DNA of 64,000 nt from Heliopora coerulea (GCA_030142905.1 JASJOG010000329.1:62001-126000), one strand, 5' to 3'; positions 43,360 to 54,760 are shown, counted from the stretch's first letter. Made by a program: numbers and translations. The notes: generated by a model not told the origin, from the sequence alone.

Positions 43360-44600
43360 ATTGGAGGTGAGTTTTATCCAATTTAAGTGCACAAGATATT
43401 CTCTTGACAACTTAACACTATACACGAGAGGATGTGCGGTGTTTCAATTCTATTTCAGAATCATACTTTTGACGGATACAGAATGAAAAGACATGTCCAC
43501 TTCATATTTTATACAGAGATATTAGGACAACAAATTGAAGTCTGGGTCCATTTTCACTCGCGACTATCCCAGTATCCATGATCTATTAAAGGACACTCTC
43601 AGATACAAAGATGATGAGATAAACTTTAAACAAATTGTAGCCAGAGCTTTCAAAAGTGCTTTCCATGCAAAAGCATAAATCAATTATGCTCCTCTGTTTT
43701 TCACAGATCAAAGATCAACATGTAAGATGAATGTTTTCAACCTCTCATATGTAGCTGTCAACGAGCCTTTTCAAATATCTTTTTCCCATTGAATTGTTCA
43801 TTATACATGTATAAAACAAATAGGTTCCACTTTAGTTTGATCTGTGCAGTTACAGGTGTTAACACATCAGATGACTTCATCTGGTCAGAAAGTCATTATC
43901 AGAGGCCCACTATGACTAGAAAGATTTTTATTCTAAGAGGTATATCATGAAGCCAAAAGTAATGTGAAAAATGGAATGTGGTTTAGGCTGTTTGGGATGC
44001 AATAGTACTCTGCCAAAAAACAAGAACATGAGATACGTACTGACATTTTGTATGAAAGTTCACTGTAAGAGTGAAAAGGTCCTTTCAAACATTTGACATT
44101 ATGTTGCCATTTGTTTATCAAAATGTAATCAACAATAGAAAAAATTTAAGTCTGTTCATTAAGGACTACAAATTGTGTTGAAAGATATTTACAGTGGCCA
44201 GTATTTAGTGGCATTTTAGGAATCAACACAACAACTTAAAGCTAAATATAACTATAATATCTTAAGACAAATATTAGTGTCCAGCATACTGTACAACACA
44301 AAACAAAGCCATTGAATAAGATAAAGGATTTGATTTGCTTTGTTTCATGTTTTATGCTGGCCACTAATACTGTACCACTGTTTAACCACTAGCATCCCAG
44401 TCTGACAGACACTCAAATCAACCGTCCTTCTTAAAGTTCTTCTTTTTGCAGTCAGCCGACTGAAGACAAGAATTAAAATTGTAGTGAATACAATTCTCAT
44501 GATAAACTAAACTTAAATTGTGTAGTCTGCTAGGTAATAAAGGGCAGGTATTTCATGAGTTTCAAATAATTTTTGCAAGCCCTGAAAGGATGAGGAAATG
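43360..44600. other. Non-coding stretch
   Basis: No supported feature was seen. Confidence 0.4.
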
Positions 44601-44609
44601 TGACAAATG

Positions 44610-44705
44610 AGCTATATGTATATTATATATTATACATATAATATATTGTTATATATATTGTATGTATATTTTATTATATATATTATATATTTTATATATA
44701 ATATC
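44610..44705. repeat. TA-rich low-complexity tract
   Basis: Nearly pure TATA/ATAT variants with several overlapping palindromes. A pure (TA)n run also occurs at 45306-45328. Confidence 0.85.
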
Positions 44706-45211
44706 TGTGGGTCAGATATACATACAATATGTGCGTGTGTATACAAGGTATATACAAAATGTGGGTCAGACTACTAAATAGTTTCGTTATGGGTGGTACA
44801 ATTATAAAGCTTGTTACCATAGGACTTGTGGGGGAGCTGAGGTGCCACAGAAGCATTTGCACGAGCACTTTATGGGAGGAAACCATCAGGGTTTAGAAAA
44901 AGATGTTGAAATTACATTGACAGAAAAGACCAACCCATCTGACCCAACTAAACGTGAGGATTTTTGGATTTGTGCATCAGGAACTATGGCTCCTAAGGGA
45001 CTTAACGTGGCATTATTTTAATGTTAATTATTCTACTTATGGGACTTTGGAATTTATTAAGTTAATTATCTGCTCTGGTAGATATAAGAGGAAGGTGTAA
45101 TATGTAGAAGTTTTATGGTGAACAAATAAATGAGTCGAAACAATAAATTTGTTGGTCTTCTTGATTAATTTATATAAAGCTTCTTTAAAAAAATCTTTAT
45201 TTAAAAAAAAA

Positions 45212-45290
45212 GAAAATACATTTTACATTTCAGAGCACAGCCCCTTCATTCTGACAAAGGGACTGTGCTCTGAAATGTAAAATGTATGTC
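45212..45290. repeat. Hairpin built from an inverted hammerhead-like sequence
   Basis: ACATTTTACATTTCAGAGCA at about 45219-45238 is mirrored by TGCTCTGAAATGTAAAATGT at about 45266-45285, with arms extending to ~30 bp. The plus-strand arm reads CTGACAAAGGGACTGTGCTC then TGAAATGTA, a decayed form of the hammerhead-like core at 32388. It looks like two Penelope ends joined in inverted orientation. Confidence 0.6.
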
Positions 45291-45795
45291 TTTTGGTATT
45301 GGCTTTATATATATATATATATATATATGACCACTTAAATTACCAAATAAGATATTTATTATTTGACTATTTCATAGAACTGTTTCTACCCAGTAATGGA
45401 AGATTTATTTTATTCAATAATGTGTAATTTACGTATGTTCAAATTTAACCAATCATTATTTTCCAGTAGCAACAACACAATATGCAAGAAGCCAGCAAAT
45501 TGCTTTAATTTGATTGGATAAAATACAATGCAGCAGATTATACTATTTCTAAACCAATAAAGCTTGTAAAGGACAGTGCAACAAGAGAAATTTAGTCTGC
45601 AATCTGTTTTTGCATTTTTCCTGTTTCCTAACCAATAGATAAAATTCATATGAATAAAGTAAAATAAATAAATAAATAAACAAATAATTAAAAAGATGAA
45701 TAAATGAGTGAATGAATTAAATAAAAATAAGTCACATCATAAGTGAGCTCATTTGATATTGACTAAGGTACATGCCATATGGCTTGAGCAGTTAC

Positions 45796-45866
45796 CTGTT
45801 GTTTTGAAGCACAGCATCATGCATTGGTGTTTGAAGTTTACTGTCCCTAACTCTTATGTCAGTAGT
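45796..45866 (-). CDS. Ankyrin-repeat exon
   Basis: Bounded by acceptor TTCTAACAG and donor GTAACT, the 71 bases encode TTDIRVRDSKLQTPMHDAVL then QNN, the loop and first helix of an ankyrin repeat (x-D-x-x-x-x-TP-x-H-x-A). It is in phase with the exon at 45929. Confidence 0.55.
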
Positions 45867-45928
45867 CTGTTAGAAAATAAAAAAAAAAAAAAATAAAAAA
45901 TACATTAGGCTATTTATTTATTTTTTAC

Positions 45929-45995
45929 CTTCTGTTCTATCAAATATTTAACAAGATCTCTATGACTATGTTTTACTGCTATGTTCAAGGCTATC
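45929..45995 (-). CDS. Ankyrin-repeat exon
   Basis: The segment encodes IALNIAVKHSHRDLVKYLIE then QK and ends at a donor GTAAAA in phase 0, matching the next exon. LNIAVKHSHRDLVKYLIEQ is the two-helix core of an ankyrin repeat. The start could instead be at 45990, which would match the phase of the 46745 exon. Confidence 0.6.
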
Positions 45996-46744
45996 CTTTA
46001 TGTAAAAAGTTAAAATAAGTTAATAACTACCACAAGCAGTTTAAACTGAGCTGCCTAAATGGTTTGGCAAGGGAACATTGAAAAAAAGATTTTAAAATAC
46101 AACATGACCAAGTGAATATTACCCTCAGGGAGCTATGCACAGTTGGACTGTTGGATTCAAATTAAATTTTATTTATGCAATGCACCCCAAAAAGATAGCA
46201 TATCCTCTTTCCCACAAATTGATCAGTAAAATGGATAGCCAGCAAAGAAAATATTAACTTTGCATATTTGTAAACTGTCAGAAAGATTATTCTATTGCTT
46301 AGTAAAACAGTAAGAGATTGGACAGTAAAAGATATTACAGGTGGAGGCACAATCTCCACTTAAAATGGTCACAGCATGACATTCAGCCATAGGCATTGTG
46401 TTCAGGTACATATTAAAGAGACCCTCTTCTATGAGGCCAAGGAGAAGTGAGACAAGGGAAGAAAGGAGTAATGAGGATAAAAGGGGCTTATAAGACTGCA
46501 AAGAAACTCACTTGCAAAATCATCACCCCTACATTTACATCATGCACTAAACAATTGCTGGCAAATCATGTAAAGGTTCAGCTCAAACAAAATCAGTTTA
46601 CAAACTTCACCACCCTATTCCCATGTCATCAAAACAAAAAAACAACTGGTCAAAAAAAATTAAATCATTTGTGCAGAATTAACTTTTTATCTCATTAGCA
46701 CATCATAAACAATGACTTTATCATATGCTGCAATTATGTCTTAC

Positions 46745-46801
46745 CTTTTATCTCATTGCAACAAATTGATGCTAAGAAACTCAAGATATTGCACAGTAAG
46801 T
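46745..46801 (-). CDS. Possible exon upstream of the ankyrin exons
   Basis: Strong splice signals (TTTTTCTTTTCAG before, GTAAGA after) bound 57 bases open in one frame, LLCNILSFLASICCNEIK. It ends in phase 1, compatible with the 45990 acceptor. Domain identity is unclear on its own. Confidence 0.4.
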
Positions 46802-46809
46802 CTGAAAAG

Positions 46810-47640
46810 AAAAACGTATTACAAGTTCTTTACCTATTACTATCAAAATGATAGACTAACATATTCTATACTCTACTGAATGTGACTGTCTTAAACTACA
46901 GTAGCCAAAACAAATTACAAAATCCCTTCTCGGGCATCATAAAAGCTTTTCATAAATTTTTGTCCATTTGGGTGGTTTGAATAAAATCACCTGGTGTTAG
47001 CTGGAAAATAGAAAATGTTACCTTACATTAGTTTATTATTTAGATGACAGAATCATGATATTATGAAGACATAAGTACTTCTGACTGCAGAAAAACATGT
47101 TTTTTCCCTCTTTATATTACCATTTAATAACAATATTTTCAATATGCCAATTAGAACACATTTATGTACAGATGTGCGGTACATATTTATGTATACTAAT
47201 GAGTCTGGACAATCTTAGCACCTTTCATATAAACATGGCTAGAAAAATTGGAAATTAGCCTTAAAGCAGGCCATATGAATTATGTACTATGTCAGGTGAC
47301 ATGTACATCTCACTGGTAATTGTTAGGAAACAATAAAAGTTATTAAGTAAACTTATTTGCTGATTTTTTATCATATAGTGAAAGCACTGTTAATTATGGA
47401 CACACTGCCCATAGTTGTTTTCCCAGTTCAGTAAAAAGGCTATCATTTGACAACTGGTGTCACTACAGCTGAATCCATCATGTTGCAGTTGTAGCATAAA
47501 GAGGTGTTAAGCTGGGAAATATTCAGCACAACTTAAGTTATCATGGGAACATATCCAGTAAGGACTAAGATTCAACCCAATATTTATTTTCATTAACTGA
47601 TCATGACTACCATTGCAAGACAAGTTGCATGAAAAATTTT
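46810..47640. other. Non-coding stretch, probably intron
   Basis: AT-rich with no supported feature up to the left end of the EnSpm-like element. Confidence 0.4.
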
Positions 47641-47649
47641 ACACTGTAA

Positions 47650-47835
47650 AATGTGGAATTCTTATAAGAATCTCTTTGGTCATTCCTATAAGAATTTTGG
47701 ACTAATATCCTATAGGAATGTTATTCCTATAGGCTTATAGAAATTTTTCCTATAGGAGTTGCTCTAATAGGAATTGCTCCTATAGGAATTCCTGTAGGTT
47801 TATGATTCCTATACTATAGGATAATTATTAAAGTA
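47650..47835. repeat. Left subterminal palindromic motif cluster
   Basis: Includes GGAATTCTTATAAGAATC, ATTCCTATAAGAATT, ATCCTATAGGAATG and CTCCTATAGGAATTCCTGTA. Most are self-complementary around CTATAG or TTATAA. Confidence 0.85.
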
Positions 47836-48072
47836 GGATTCTAAAAGGAATTTCTACAAGAAATACCAACAAAAGCTCATCAACATGCCCATACAAATTC
47901 AGCATTTCTATTGTAAAGGTATAGAAATGCTTGTTAAAAGGCAAATTAACCAAAGCAGCATTTATAAATTAAAAGACAACACCACAGATGACTACCACAA
48001 TTGTATCAAGAAGATATATTTTCAATGCCAGATATTTACACAGCTGTATCATAAAATGGTATATATACATAT

Positions 48073-50813
48073 TTATTTCTGAACTTTACAGCACTTCACA
48101 ACATTATTGATTTTTGAAGTCATATACTGACGAATTTCTCTCTGGGTGCAGCTAAACTTCATTGATGCATAAGCTATAAAAAATATTGTTTCAGATTATG
48201 TTGAGTCAACTATAGTATAAAGTACCACAAAACATTTTGAAAACACAGTTCTTATTTACTTACAGCATATGCTTTCAACTTTCTCTTTATCCAATTGTGG
48301 CTTTGCCTCTAAACCTTTGTGTGCATTTGATTGCCGCCCAGTGACAGAGTGAGTGCACAACACCTCCCTTGACCACAGCATTAGCATCAAAGAATAAATA
48401 AATTCTTTGGCAATTGCTTTGGTGACTAGAATTTTCTTTTGCCCCTTGGTCACTTTCACAGCTGGACAAAGGATTATCTGAAACAGCAAGAGTTCAACAT
48501 TGTTGTTATGCTTTGATTTCAAAATAAGTAATGAAAGGGAAACCACAACGGTTAGTACTTCTTATACAACACTTACATTCTCTGTTTCACTGTCAGAATT
48601 GGATGACAACGACCAGGTGGACTCTGCACCAACACTTGATGTGCTTGCAGCTGGAGAATAAGCCCTTTCCTCACTAATATTTCTTTTTAATTGCTTCTGT
48701 GAGGGACTTGGTTGTGGAGACTGAGTTTTCTGGTATTCTACTGGAGGCTTCTTTTCATTTGTGGATTTCTTATTGAATTGTTTTAGGCATTCTACTGCCT
48801 CTTTAAGTTCATGGACAACATCTTGCATGTTTTGCATCTCTGAATAATAGAATAGAGAATGAGTTGGACTTGAACTATGAGTAGATCAATATTAGTATTA
48901 TTATTTTAAAAAATGTATTTGTCAACATGACTTACCTGTCATGTTGAAGACAATAGTTCTCAAGGTGTTTATTTCCTCATTTTTGGCCTTTAGATCTTCC
49001 CTCGACTTTTTAATTTCCAATTTCAAATTTTTTTCATCATCCTCGTCGCTAGAACTTTCAGAATATACCTGTACCACAAATCAAGCATTGAAATGAAAGC
49101 ACTTTCTTTTCTGAGATGTAGAGTGGCATTAAAGCTTTAAAAAAAAGATAATATCTAACCTGCAGTGCTGTCTTCTCCGCCACTTTTTCCTTTAAATGTT
49201 TAATATGTGCTTCTGACATTAGTGAATGAAAAGCATTTTTCTTCACTTTGCTTCTCTTAGCTATCTACAGGGATGTAAATGAGGCTAAGGTATTAGGAAA
49301 ATATCCAAGGTATAAAAGTCAGCAGTTCAACAGTTTTCCTATTGGGAAAAATAATTCCGTAAAAACGTACCCTTGGTAAATCTTCGTCTTCTAAGTCTTT
49401 GTCCGCATAACGTGAGTTTTCCTTTCGAATTCGTTTTCCTTTTCCTGTTAAAGGTGTTTCTATGCTACCAGTTTTGATGTAGTGATTCATATAACGACGA
49501 ATAGCATCAAACTTATCTAGTGTGTATTTTTTTATGGTTTTGGAGTAGGTAATTGGAACCACACTGGTGTTATAGTTATGTAAATGTGGTAATTTAATGA
49601 GTGAGAGTTAGCATTGTGATGATATAATGCGCCCACAGCCTCAGGCTATGACACGCATGGGATGGCTACACATAAGGGTATGTCATGAGAATCGATAGAA
49701 TATGTATTAGTCTTGGTCTCAGAGTTGATGTAGGGCCCATATAAGTGTGGTAAAAATGATAGAATTACCAGCTAGTAGGAAAGGGAAGTCTAAACCCACC
49801 GTATGTTACGGATTGATGCGAGGTGTTAGATGGCTACGCAGTTGGACATGTGGTGCCGAGTAAAAAATTGAGTATGTATATAGTATATAAAAAAAGAGAA
49901 GAGAGTAAAAGATGCGTAACATTGTCTCGTGCATAATTCTTTTGTGTCCCACGATATTTATGCACAAGACAATGTTATGCATCTTTTACTCTTTCTCTCT
50001 GTATTCATACATACTTCTTTATCAAACTCAAAATAAAACAAATTCAGAATTATATCGTTATTAAATTCCAATAGACATTCGGAATTTGTTTTATTTTGTA
50101 TTTTCTTACGTTGTCTGCTTGCCGTGGTGATTTATCAAACTCTACACTGCATAGCCAACTGCGTAGCCGTCTAACTATCGGTAAAACCCTAAGGCCGGGT
50201 GGTCAGTTTTGAATTCCCGTATCGCACTCGTGCTAATTACTAATACACCTTCACAACACAAATGTATACTTCACAATTTACTCTGAAACTAAAGACTCTT
50301 ATTCATTCACTCAACTCTACATGGCATACCACTAGTGTAGCCATGTCACGCTCACTATAGCCCGCGGCTAAAAGCGCGTTCCATCAACAGTTTCACTCCC
50401 AATCGTTAGACAATCACAACTACACAACTGTAACACCAGTGTGGTTCCAATTACCTGCTCTAAAACCAAAATATCAAGTAAGAGTTCATCAACGATTTAA
50501 ACAACGCAAAATGTCACATACCGAGAAATTTTATCATCTTCTACTCTTTCACACAAACCAAAACTTTGAACTTACCATTAAATTTTAAAACACGGGCTGC
50601 ATAAGTTCTTGCCTTAGTTTGATCGACTTCAAATTTACCGTTTCTGTTCGACCACTTTAAGTATTCCCTTTCCAGTGGCCACTTCACTAAAATTTCTTTA
50701 TCAAAATCCCAATCTTCATTGCCGAGAATTGACGCATCCTCAACAGCAATCCATTCGCTTTCTCCAATGGCACAGCTGTTGTCCTCACAAAATTCAAACA
50801 GTGCAAACTTCAT
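48073..50813 (-). CDS. BEN-domain protein gene inside the EnSpm-like element (seven exons, open)
   Basis: Proposed exons, high to low: 50576-50813, from about 49545 to 49371, 49160-49264, 48936-49068, 48577-48839, 48264-48477 and 48073-48173. Each has GT/AG signals, and all junction phases agree except the first, where a Penelope relic sits. Exon 1 encodes MKFALFEFCEDNSCAIGESE and a compact domain; exons 3-5 are coiled coil and Ser/Pro-rich (SPQPSPSQKQ). Exons 6-7 form the BEN domain: ILCPAVKVTKGQKKILVTKA, WSREVLCTHSVTGRQSNAHK, KPQLDKEKVESIC and CTQREIRQYMTSKINNVVK. BEN domains bind DNA, often palindromes, in chromatin factors. No stop or frameshift was seen, unlike its neighbour. The ATG chosen is the first in frame; the exon 2 start is unresolved. 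Confidence 0.75.
48264..48477 (-). CDS. BEN-domain exon 6
   Basis: Acceptor GTTTCAG and donor GTAAGT bound it. It joins exon 5 in phase 0 and exon 7 in phase 1. It carries the central BEN motif with VTGRQSNAHKGLEAKPQLD, matching the V(T/S)G(K)xSNAxK...LD pattern. Confidence 0.75.
49536..50467. mobile_element. Inverted-repeat Penelope relic inside BEN intron 1
   Basis: Both ends read GGTTYYRGAGYAGGTAATTGG inward, that is, inverted copies of the unit seen at 34255-34667. The arms meet near 49935-49965, where ATGCACRAGACAATGTTAYG faces its mirror. They are clearly diverged from each other, unlike the palindrome at 37324. The left border coincides with the start of BEN exon 2. A further small insertion lies in the right arm. 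Confidence 0.7.
50030..50130. mobile_element. 101-bp insertion with 12-bp duplication, nested in the Penelope relic
   Basis: TTTATCAAACTC occurs at 50018-50029 and 50131-50142, and the intervening segment is absent from the related unit at 34325. It contains a foldback, AAATAAAACAAATTC at 50031-50045 with GAATTTGTTTTATTT at about 50082-50096. Confidence 0.7.
50576..50813 (-). CDS. Exon 1 of the BEN-domain gene
   Basis: Starts at ATG 50811-50813 and ends at donor GTAAGT in phase 1. The residues WPLEREYLKWSNRNGKFEVD and TYAARVLKFNG have the tryptophan/lysine pattern common at the N-terminus of cnidarian BEN proteins (from general familiarity, not a search). The start lies 12 bp from the divergent transposase ATG. 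Confidence 0.7.
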
Positions 50814-50825
50814 TGTTAACTGTTG
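50814..50825. promoter_or_regulatory. 12-bp gap between divergent start codons
   Basis: The BEN ATG (50811-50813, minus) and the transposase ATG (50826-50828, plus) leave only TGTTAACTGTTG between them. Any shared promoter must lie within the opposite gene's 5' region, so the transcripts probably overlap at their 5' ends. Confidence 0.55.
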
Positions 50826-53811
50826 ATGAGACAAACTTTAATAAGAAAAGCTCGAAAAAAGCAAAAGAAAAAAGCCGAAGAGAACAACATAGATTATACT
50901 GCAAATCCATCTGATTCAGCCAGCTCAGAGTTTGAGGTAGGTTTTCTGGTATTGATAAATAAACTTCTATTGATATAAATAAACTGGTATTGGTAAAGAA
51001 TCATCCTACATAATAGATGATCAACTAAATTGACATTAAAAATGTTTTCTATTCAGCTTGAAGAGAATGTTAGTGATCATGAAGTTCCCATTGAGGTAGA
51101 TGATCAATTGAGTCAGGTAAGCAAACGTCACCCTAAATTGGACTGAAAGAGCTCAGTTTCGTGTTATTCATTCTAAGGTTTTTCTTAAATCTTGATTTAA
51201 GGATGGAAGAAGAAACATGGAAGACTTCTTGCAAAAAAGAAATGCAATTTATCCTGGTTCTAATGTCACCACAGCTCAGTGCCTCCTACTAGTTTTATCT
51301 TTTTACATTCGACATCATCTTACCAATGAGGCCCTAGATGATTTGTTGAGTCTTTTAAACGTCATACTTCCCAATTCTGTGCCTAATACCAAATACAAAT
51401 TCTTTAAAGAATTTAATTTACATGTGGGAACAGTTCAGGTAAGAATAAAATACTAAATTGGTGTAATAATATAGTTCTTTTAAACTTAAATTTAATACTG
51501 TAATTTATTGAACTGTTGAAGGTTTCTAAAAATGAGCTCTTTTTTTTAACTTTTAGTCTCACTATTATTGTGCATCATGTTCCTTTTACCTTGGTGAAGA
51601 CATTTCCGAAAGAAATTGCGAGTCTTGTTGCAAAAGGTTTAATGCTGAAGATAACATAAAAAATCAAAATTATTTTTTATACCTTCCAATGGAAGAGCAA
51701 CTTAAGGACTTGCTTTCAAATGAGAAATTGTCACCTCATCTTATCAACCATAACCTGTCTGCAAGTAGAAACTCTGTTGTTTCAGACACAACATCAGCTA
51801 GACTCTGTCAGGAGTTGGTAGAAAAACACAAGTTTTCATGCAATGACTTATCATTGACTTGGAGCACTGATGGAATTCCTATCTTTGAATCATCACACTA
51901 TTCAATTTGGCCTATTCAAAGTATGATTAATGAACTACCTCCCCACTTAAGAAGAAAGCATATTTTACTTAATACAATCTGGTTTGGCAAAAGTAAGCCT
52001 GGAATGAACACATTTTTAAAGCCTTTTGTTGAGGAGTGCAAGAAGCTGGAACAAGAAGGGTTCACAATACACAGTGAGGCCCAGACCAGGAAGGTTTTTG
52101 CTGTTGTCCTTTCTGCTGATTCACCAGCTCGAGCGATTGTTAGAAATTGTAAACAATTCAATGGACAACATGGCTGTGATTGGTGTGAATTTCCTGGTGA
52201 AACTGTTGCCAGTGGTGGTCGTCCAACTTGATATTACCCTTACAGGTACCAATCATTATTTTTATTTTAGTATTGTACTGTTGAACTATTGATTGAAAAA
52301 TCATATATACATTAAGTTTGGCTTAAATGAAATAGCAATTATTAAGCTAAATTTTTTACAGTTTTATGCTTACAAGCTCTAACTGGTAGAATTACAAGCA
52401 ACATTGTGAAAGTTTGCCCTGTTTGGTTTGGAGTAAAATACATTGAGTTTCTTTTAGGGGTCTTCCAAAATTGTGTACTACTGAAAGGCAACTGCGATAT
52501 AGTCTTTAAGCCATGACGAAGAAAGAAGCAGTAAAAGGGGTGAAAGGACCATCAGTGATTGGTGTTTTTCCAACCTTTGATCAAGTATGAGGTGTGTCTG
52601 TTGACTTCATACATTGTGTCTGCCTTGGAGTTGCCTGTCAATTTGCTGATTCATGGTTAGATAGCAGCAAAAAAGACATGCTATATTATATTGGTAATAA
52701 GGAGCATGAAATAAACCTTAGGCTAGAAGCAATTGAAGTCCTCAGTGAAATTAGTCATGCACCTCTCTCCATAACTGACCATAAATATTGGAAAGCATCA
52801 GAGTGGAGAACTTTTATATTTTATTGTCTTGTTGTTTTGCATGGAATACTACCAAGAAAGTTTCTTCAACATTTCTTTTTATTTGTCCATGGAGTCTACT
52901 GCCTTCTTGGTGACTCAATCAAGCAGAGCACCATTAATGTAGCAGAAGTCTGTTTGACAAGATTTGTAATTCAAACAGAAGATCTTTATGGTTTGAAAAG
53001 CTGCTCATTTAATGTCCACCAGTTAGTACATTTGGCTCAGTCAGTCCAACACTGTGGCCCTTTATGGTCATCAGCTGCTTTTTTGTTTGAGTCAAGCAAC
53101 CATTATTTGCAGAAGATGTTCCATGGTACACAATTTGTTCCAAAACAAATTGCAGAGTCCTTTATTTTGTCATGAAAGATTACTGTCTTTGGAAAACAGT
53201 GCATTAATGATGAAACATTTCCCACCGAGCTTAGTCTGTATCAGAGTCTGACAAGCAATAAGCCTGTGGGTAATGAAACTGTTTTTTCAGATACTGTTAA
53301 AAGTATTGGCCAAGAAAACCCAATACAGCTTTCTGCGTCACAAACACTTGCAGTTCAGCAGCTCCTAGGTGTAACAGTAACCAATCGAAGTAGAGTTCTG
53401 TACTCAAGGTTTATTATAAATCATAGATATTTTTCAAGCATCCAATATGTGAGCTCCAAAAAACACAGAAACCATAGTATAACATTTGAACATGAACATT
53501 TCAAATATGGTAGCATTATTGGTTTATTATTAATTAAACCAACATGCTCATGTAATGTAAATAATTTGCAATATTGTTCTTATAGTTCTTATATTCTGGT
53601 GTTAGTACAACCAATGGTTGAGTGCACAAGACCACTGTACAGTGAAAGGAATGTCAGTGGCATTGTAAATAGTTTCTTTCTAGTTCAAGTAGAACTGTCT
53701 GGAATGCAAATAGCCATATATCCAGATCAGGTTAGGAGAAACTGTATAAAATTAGTTTCAGGAAGGAAACAATACTTTTGTCTGCTTCCTTATCAAATTA
53801 ATGACAATTGA
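50826..53811 (+). pseudogene. EnSpm/CACTA (tnp2-like) transposase with four in-frame stops
   Basis: Exons 50826-50936, 51057-51116, 51202-51438, 51557-52245 and 52458-53811 join in phase. The second half has the tnp2 landmarks: LSLTWSTDGIPIFESSHYSI, WPIQSMINELPPHLRRKHIL, IWFGKSKPGMNTFLKPFVEE, CDWCEFPGE, VKGPSVIGVFP and VDFIHCVCLGVACQF, then a DUF4218-like region (WRTFIFYCLVVLHGILPRKF). CX2C pairs (CASCSFYLG, CESCCKRF) near 51560-51640 form a zinc-finger-like N-terminal module. TGA at 52229-52231, TAA at 52507-52509, TGA at 52588-52590 and TGA at 53173-53175 interrupt it, so it cannot be active. Three are TGA in contexts where Arg or Trp would fit. Confidence 0.85.
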
Positions 53812-53904
53812 GGGTCTCATTAAAACTAAATTGTGACTTTTACATCACTTATATTTGCAATGATTTTGTGGTTTGTGAAAGTTCCAATCATATAGTATAA
53901 CAGA

Positions 53905-54297
53905 GAATTCCTGTAAGACAAGACACGTCTAAGAATTTCTATAGGAAGGCACATTTTACAAAAATATCAATGGGACAAGATGTGTCCTATAAGAATTCCT
54001 ATGGGACAAGACATGCCTTACAGGGATTCCTATAGGACTAAAAATACTCTATAAGAATTCCTATAGGACAAGACATGCCTTACAGGAATTCCTATAGGAA
54101 TAAAAATACTCTATAAGAATTCCTATATGATCAGTCAGATCTTACAAAAATATTGGTGAGATAAGATGTGTCCTATAAGAATTCCTGTAGGAAAAGACGT
54201 GTCTTATAAGAATTCTTATAGGACTAAAAATATCTTATAAGAATTCTTATAGGACTAAAAATATCCTATAAGAATTGCTATAGGATCCTATAGGTTA
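53905..54297. repeat. Right subterminal palindromic motif cluster
   Basis: More than a dozen variants of AAGAATTCCTATAGGAC and GAATTCCTATAGGAATA, spaced by ACAAGACATGYCTTA or TAAAAATACTCT. The same palindrome dominates the left end. Confidence 0.88.
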
Positions 54298-54309
54298 TTT
54301 TCGTAAGGG

Positions 54310-54760
54310 ACACCTCAAAATTTTGTTGCAGTATTGCTACAAGCATTGCAAAAAATACAACTTGGTTCAACTTTGTGCAACAATTGCACAATGTTGTGAG
54401 ATTTGGTGATTGCTGACTGTGCTTCATGATGCAATTTCTGCTGCAATTTGTCTCACAACAAAAGTACAAGAAAAGTTGTGCAAGTACTTAATGCCTGACC
54501 ATGATTTTTGCTTTATGACATGTCAATCATCAACAACAGCCTCTCGTTCTATCTCAGGGGTACTCTAATACACACGTGGACAATATTTCATTTTTGTACT
54601 GAATGATATAAGCTTTTGTGGGAAAGAAAAAAAATAATACTAATTTTACTAGCACGAAGTAAGTAAAAGTAAATGGCAAATGACACAAGATAGACTGTGA
54701 GATCTTATAGGAAACCACTTCTTGCTGCATGGTGAACACACATCCTTCTACTTTTATGAA
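54310..54760. other. Non-coding stretch
   Basis: AT-rich sequence between the EnSpm-like element and the ankyrin fragment. Nothing supported. Confidence 0.4.

Larger units (their letters stand above)
47642..54309. mobile_element. EnSpm/CACTA-like transposon carrying divergent BEN-domain and transposase genes
   Basis: The left end starts CACTGTAAAATG; the right end, reverse-complemented, starts CCCTTACGAAAAT, a weak match, so that border is approximate. Both ends contain clusters of palindromic TTCCTATAGGAA-type motifs (47650-47835 and 53905-54297), as expected of CACTA subterminal repeats. Inside are a tnp2-like transposase (plus, 50826-53811) and a BEN-domain gene (minus, 48073-50813), head to head. 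Plant En/Spm elements encode a transposase plus a separate binding protein (TnpA) for their subterminal motifs; this layout is analogous. The neighbouring minus-strand ankyrin exons suggest insertion in or near a host gene. Confidence 0.7.
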
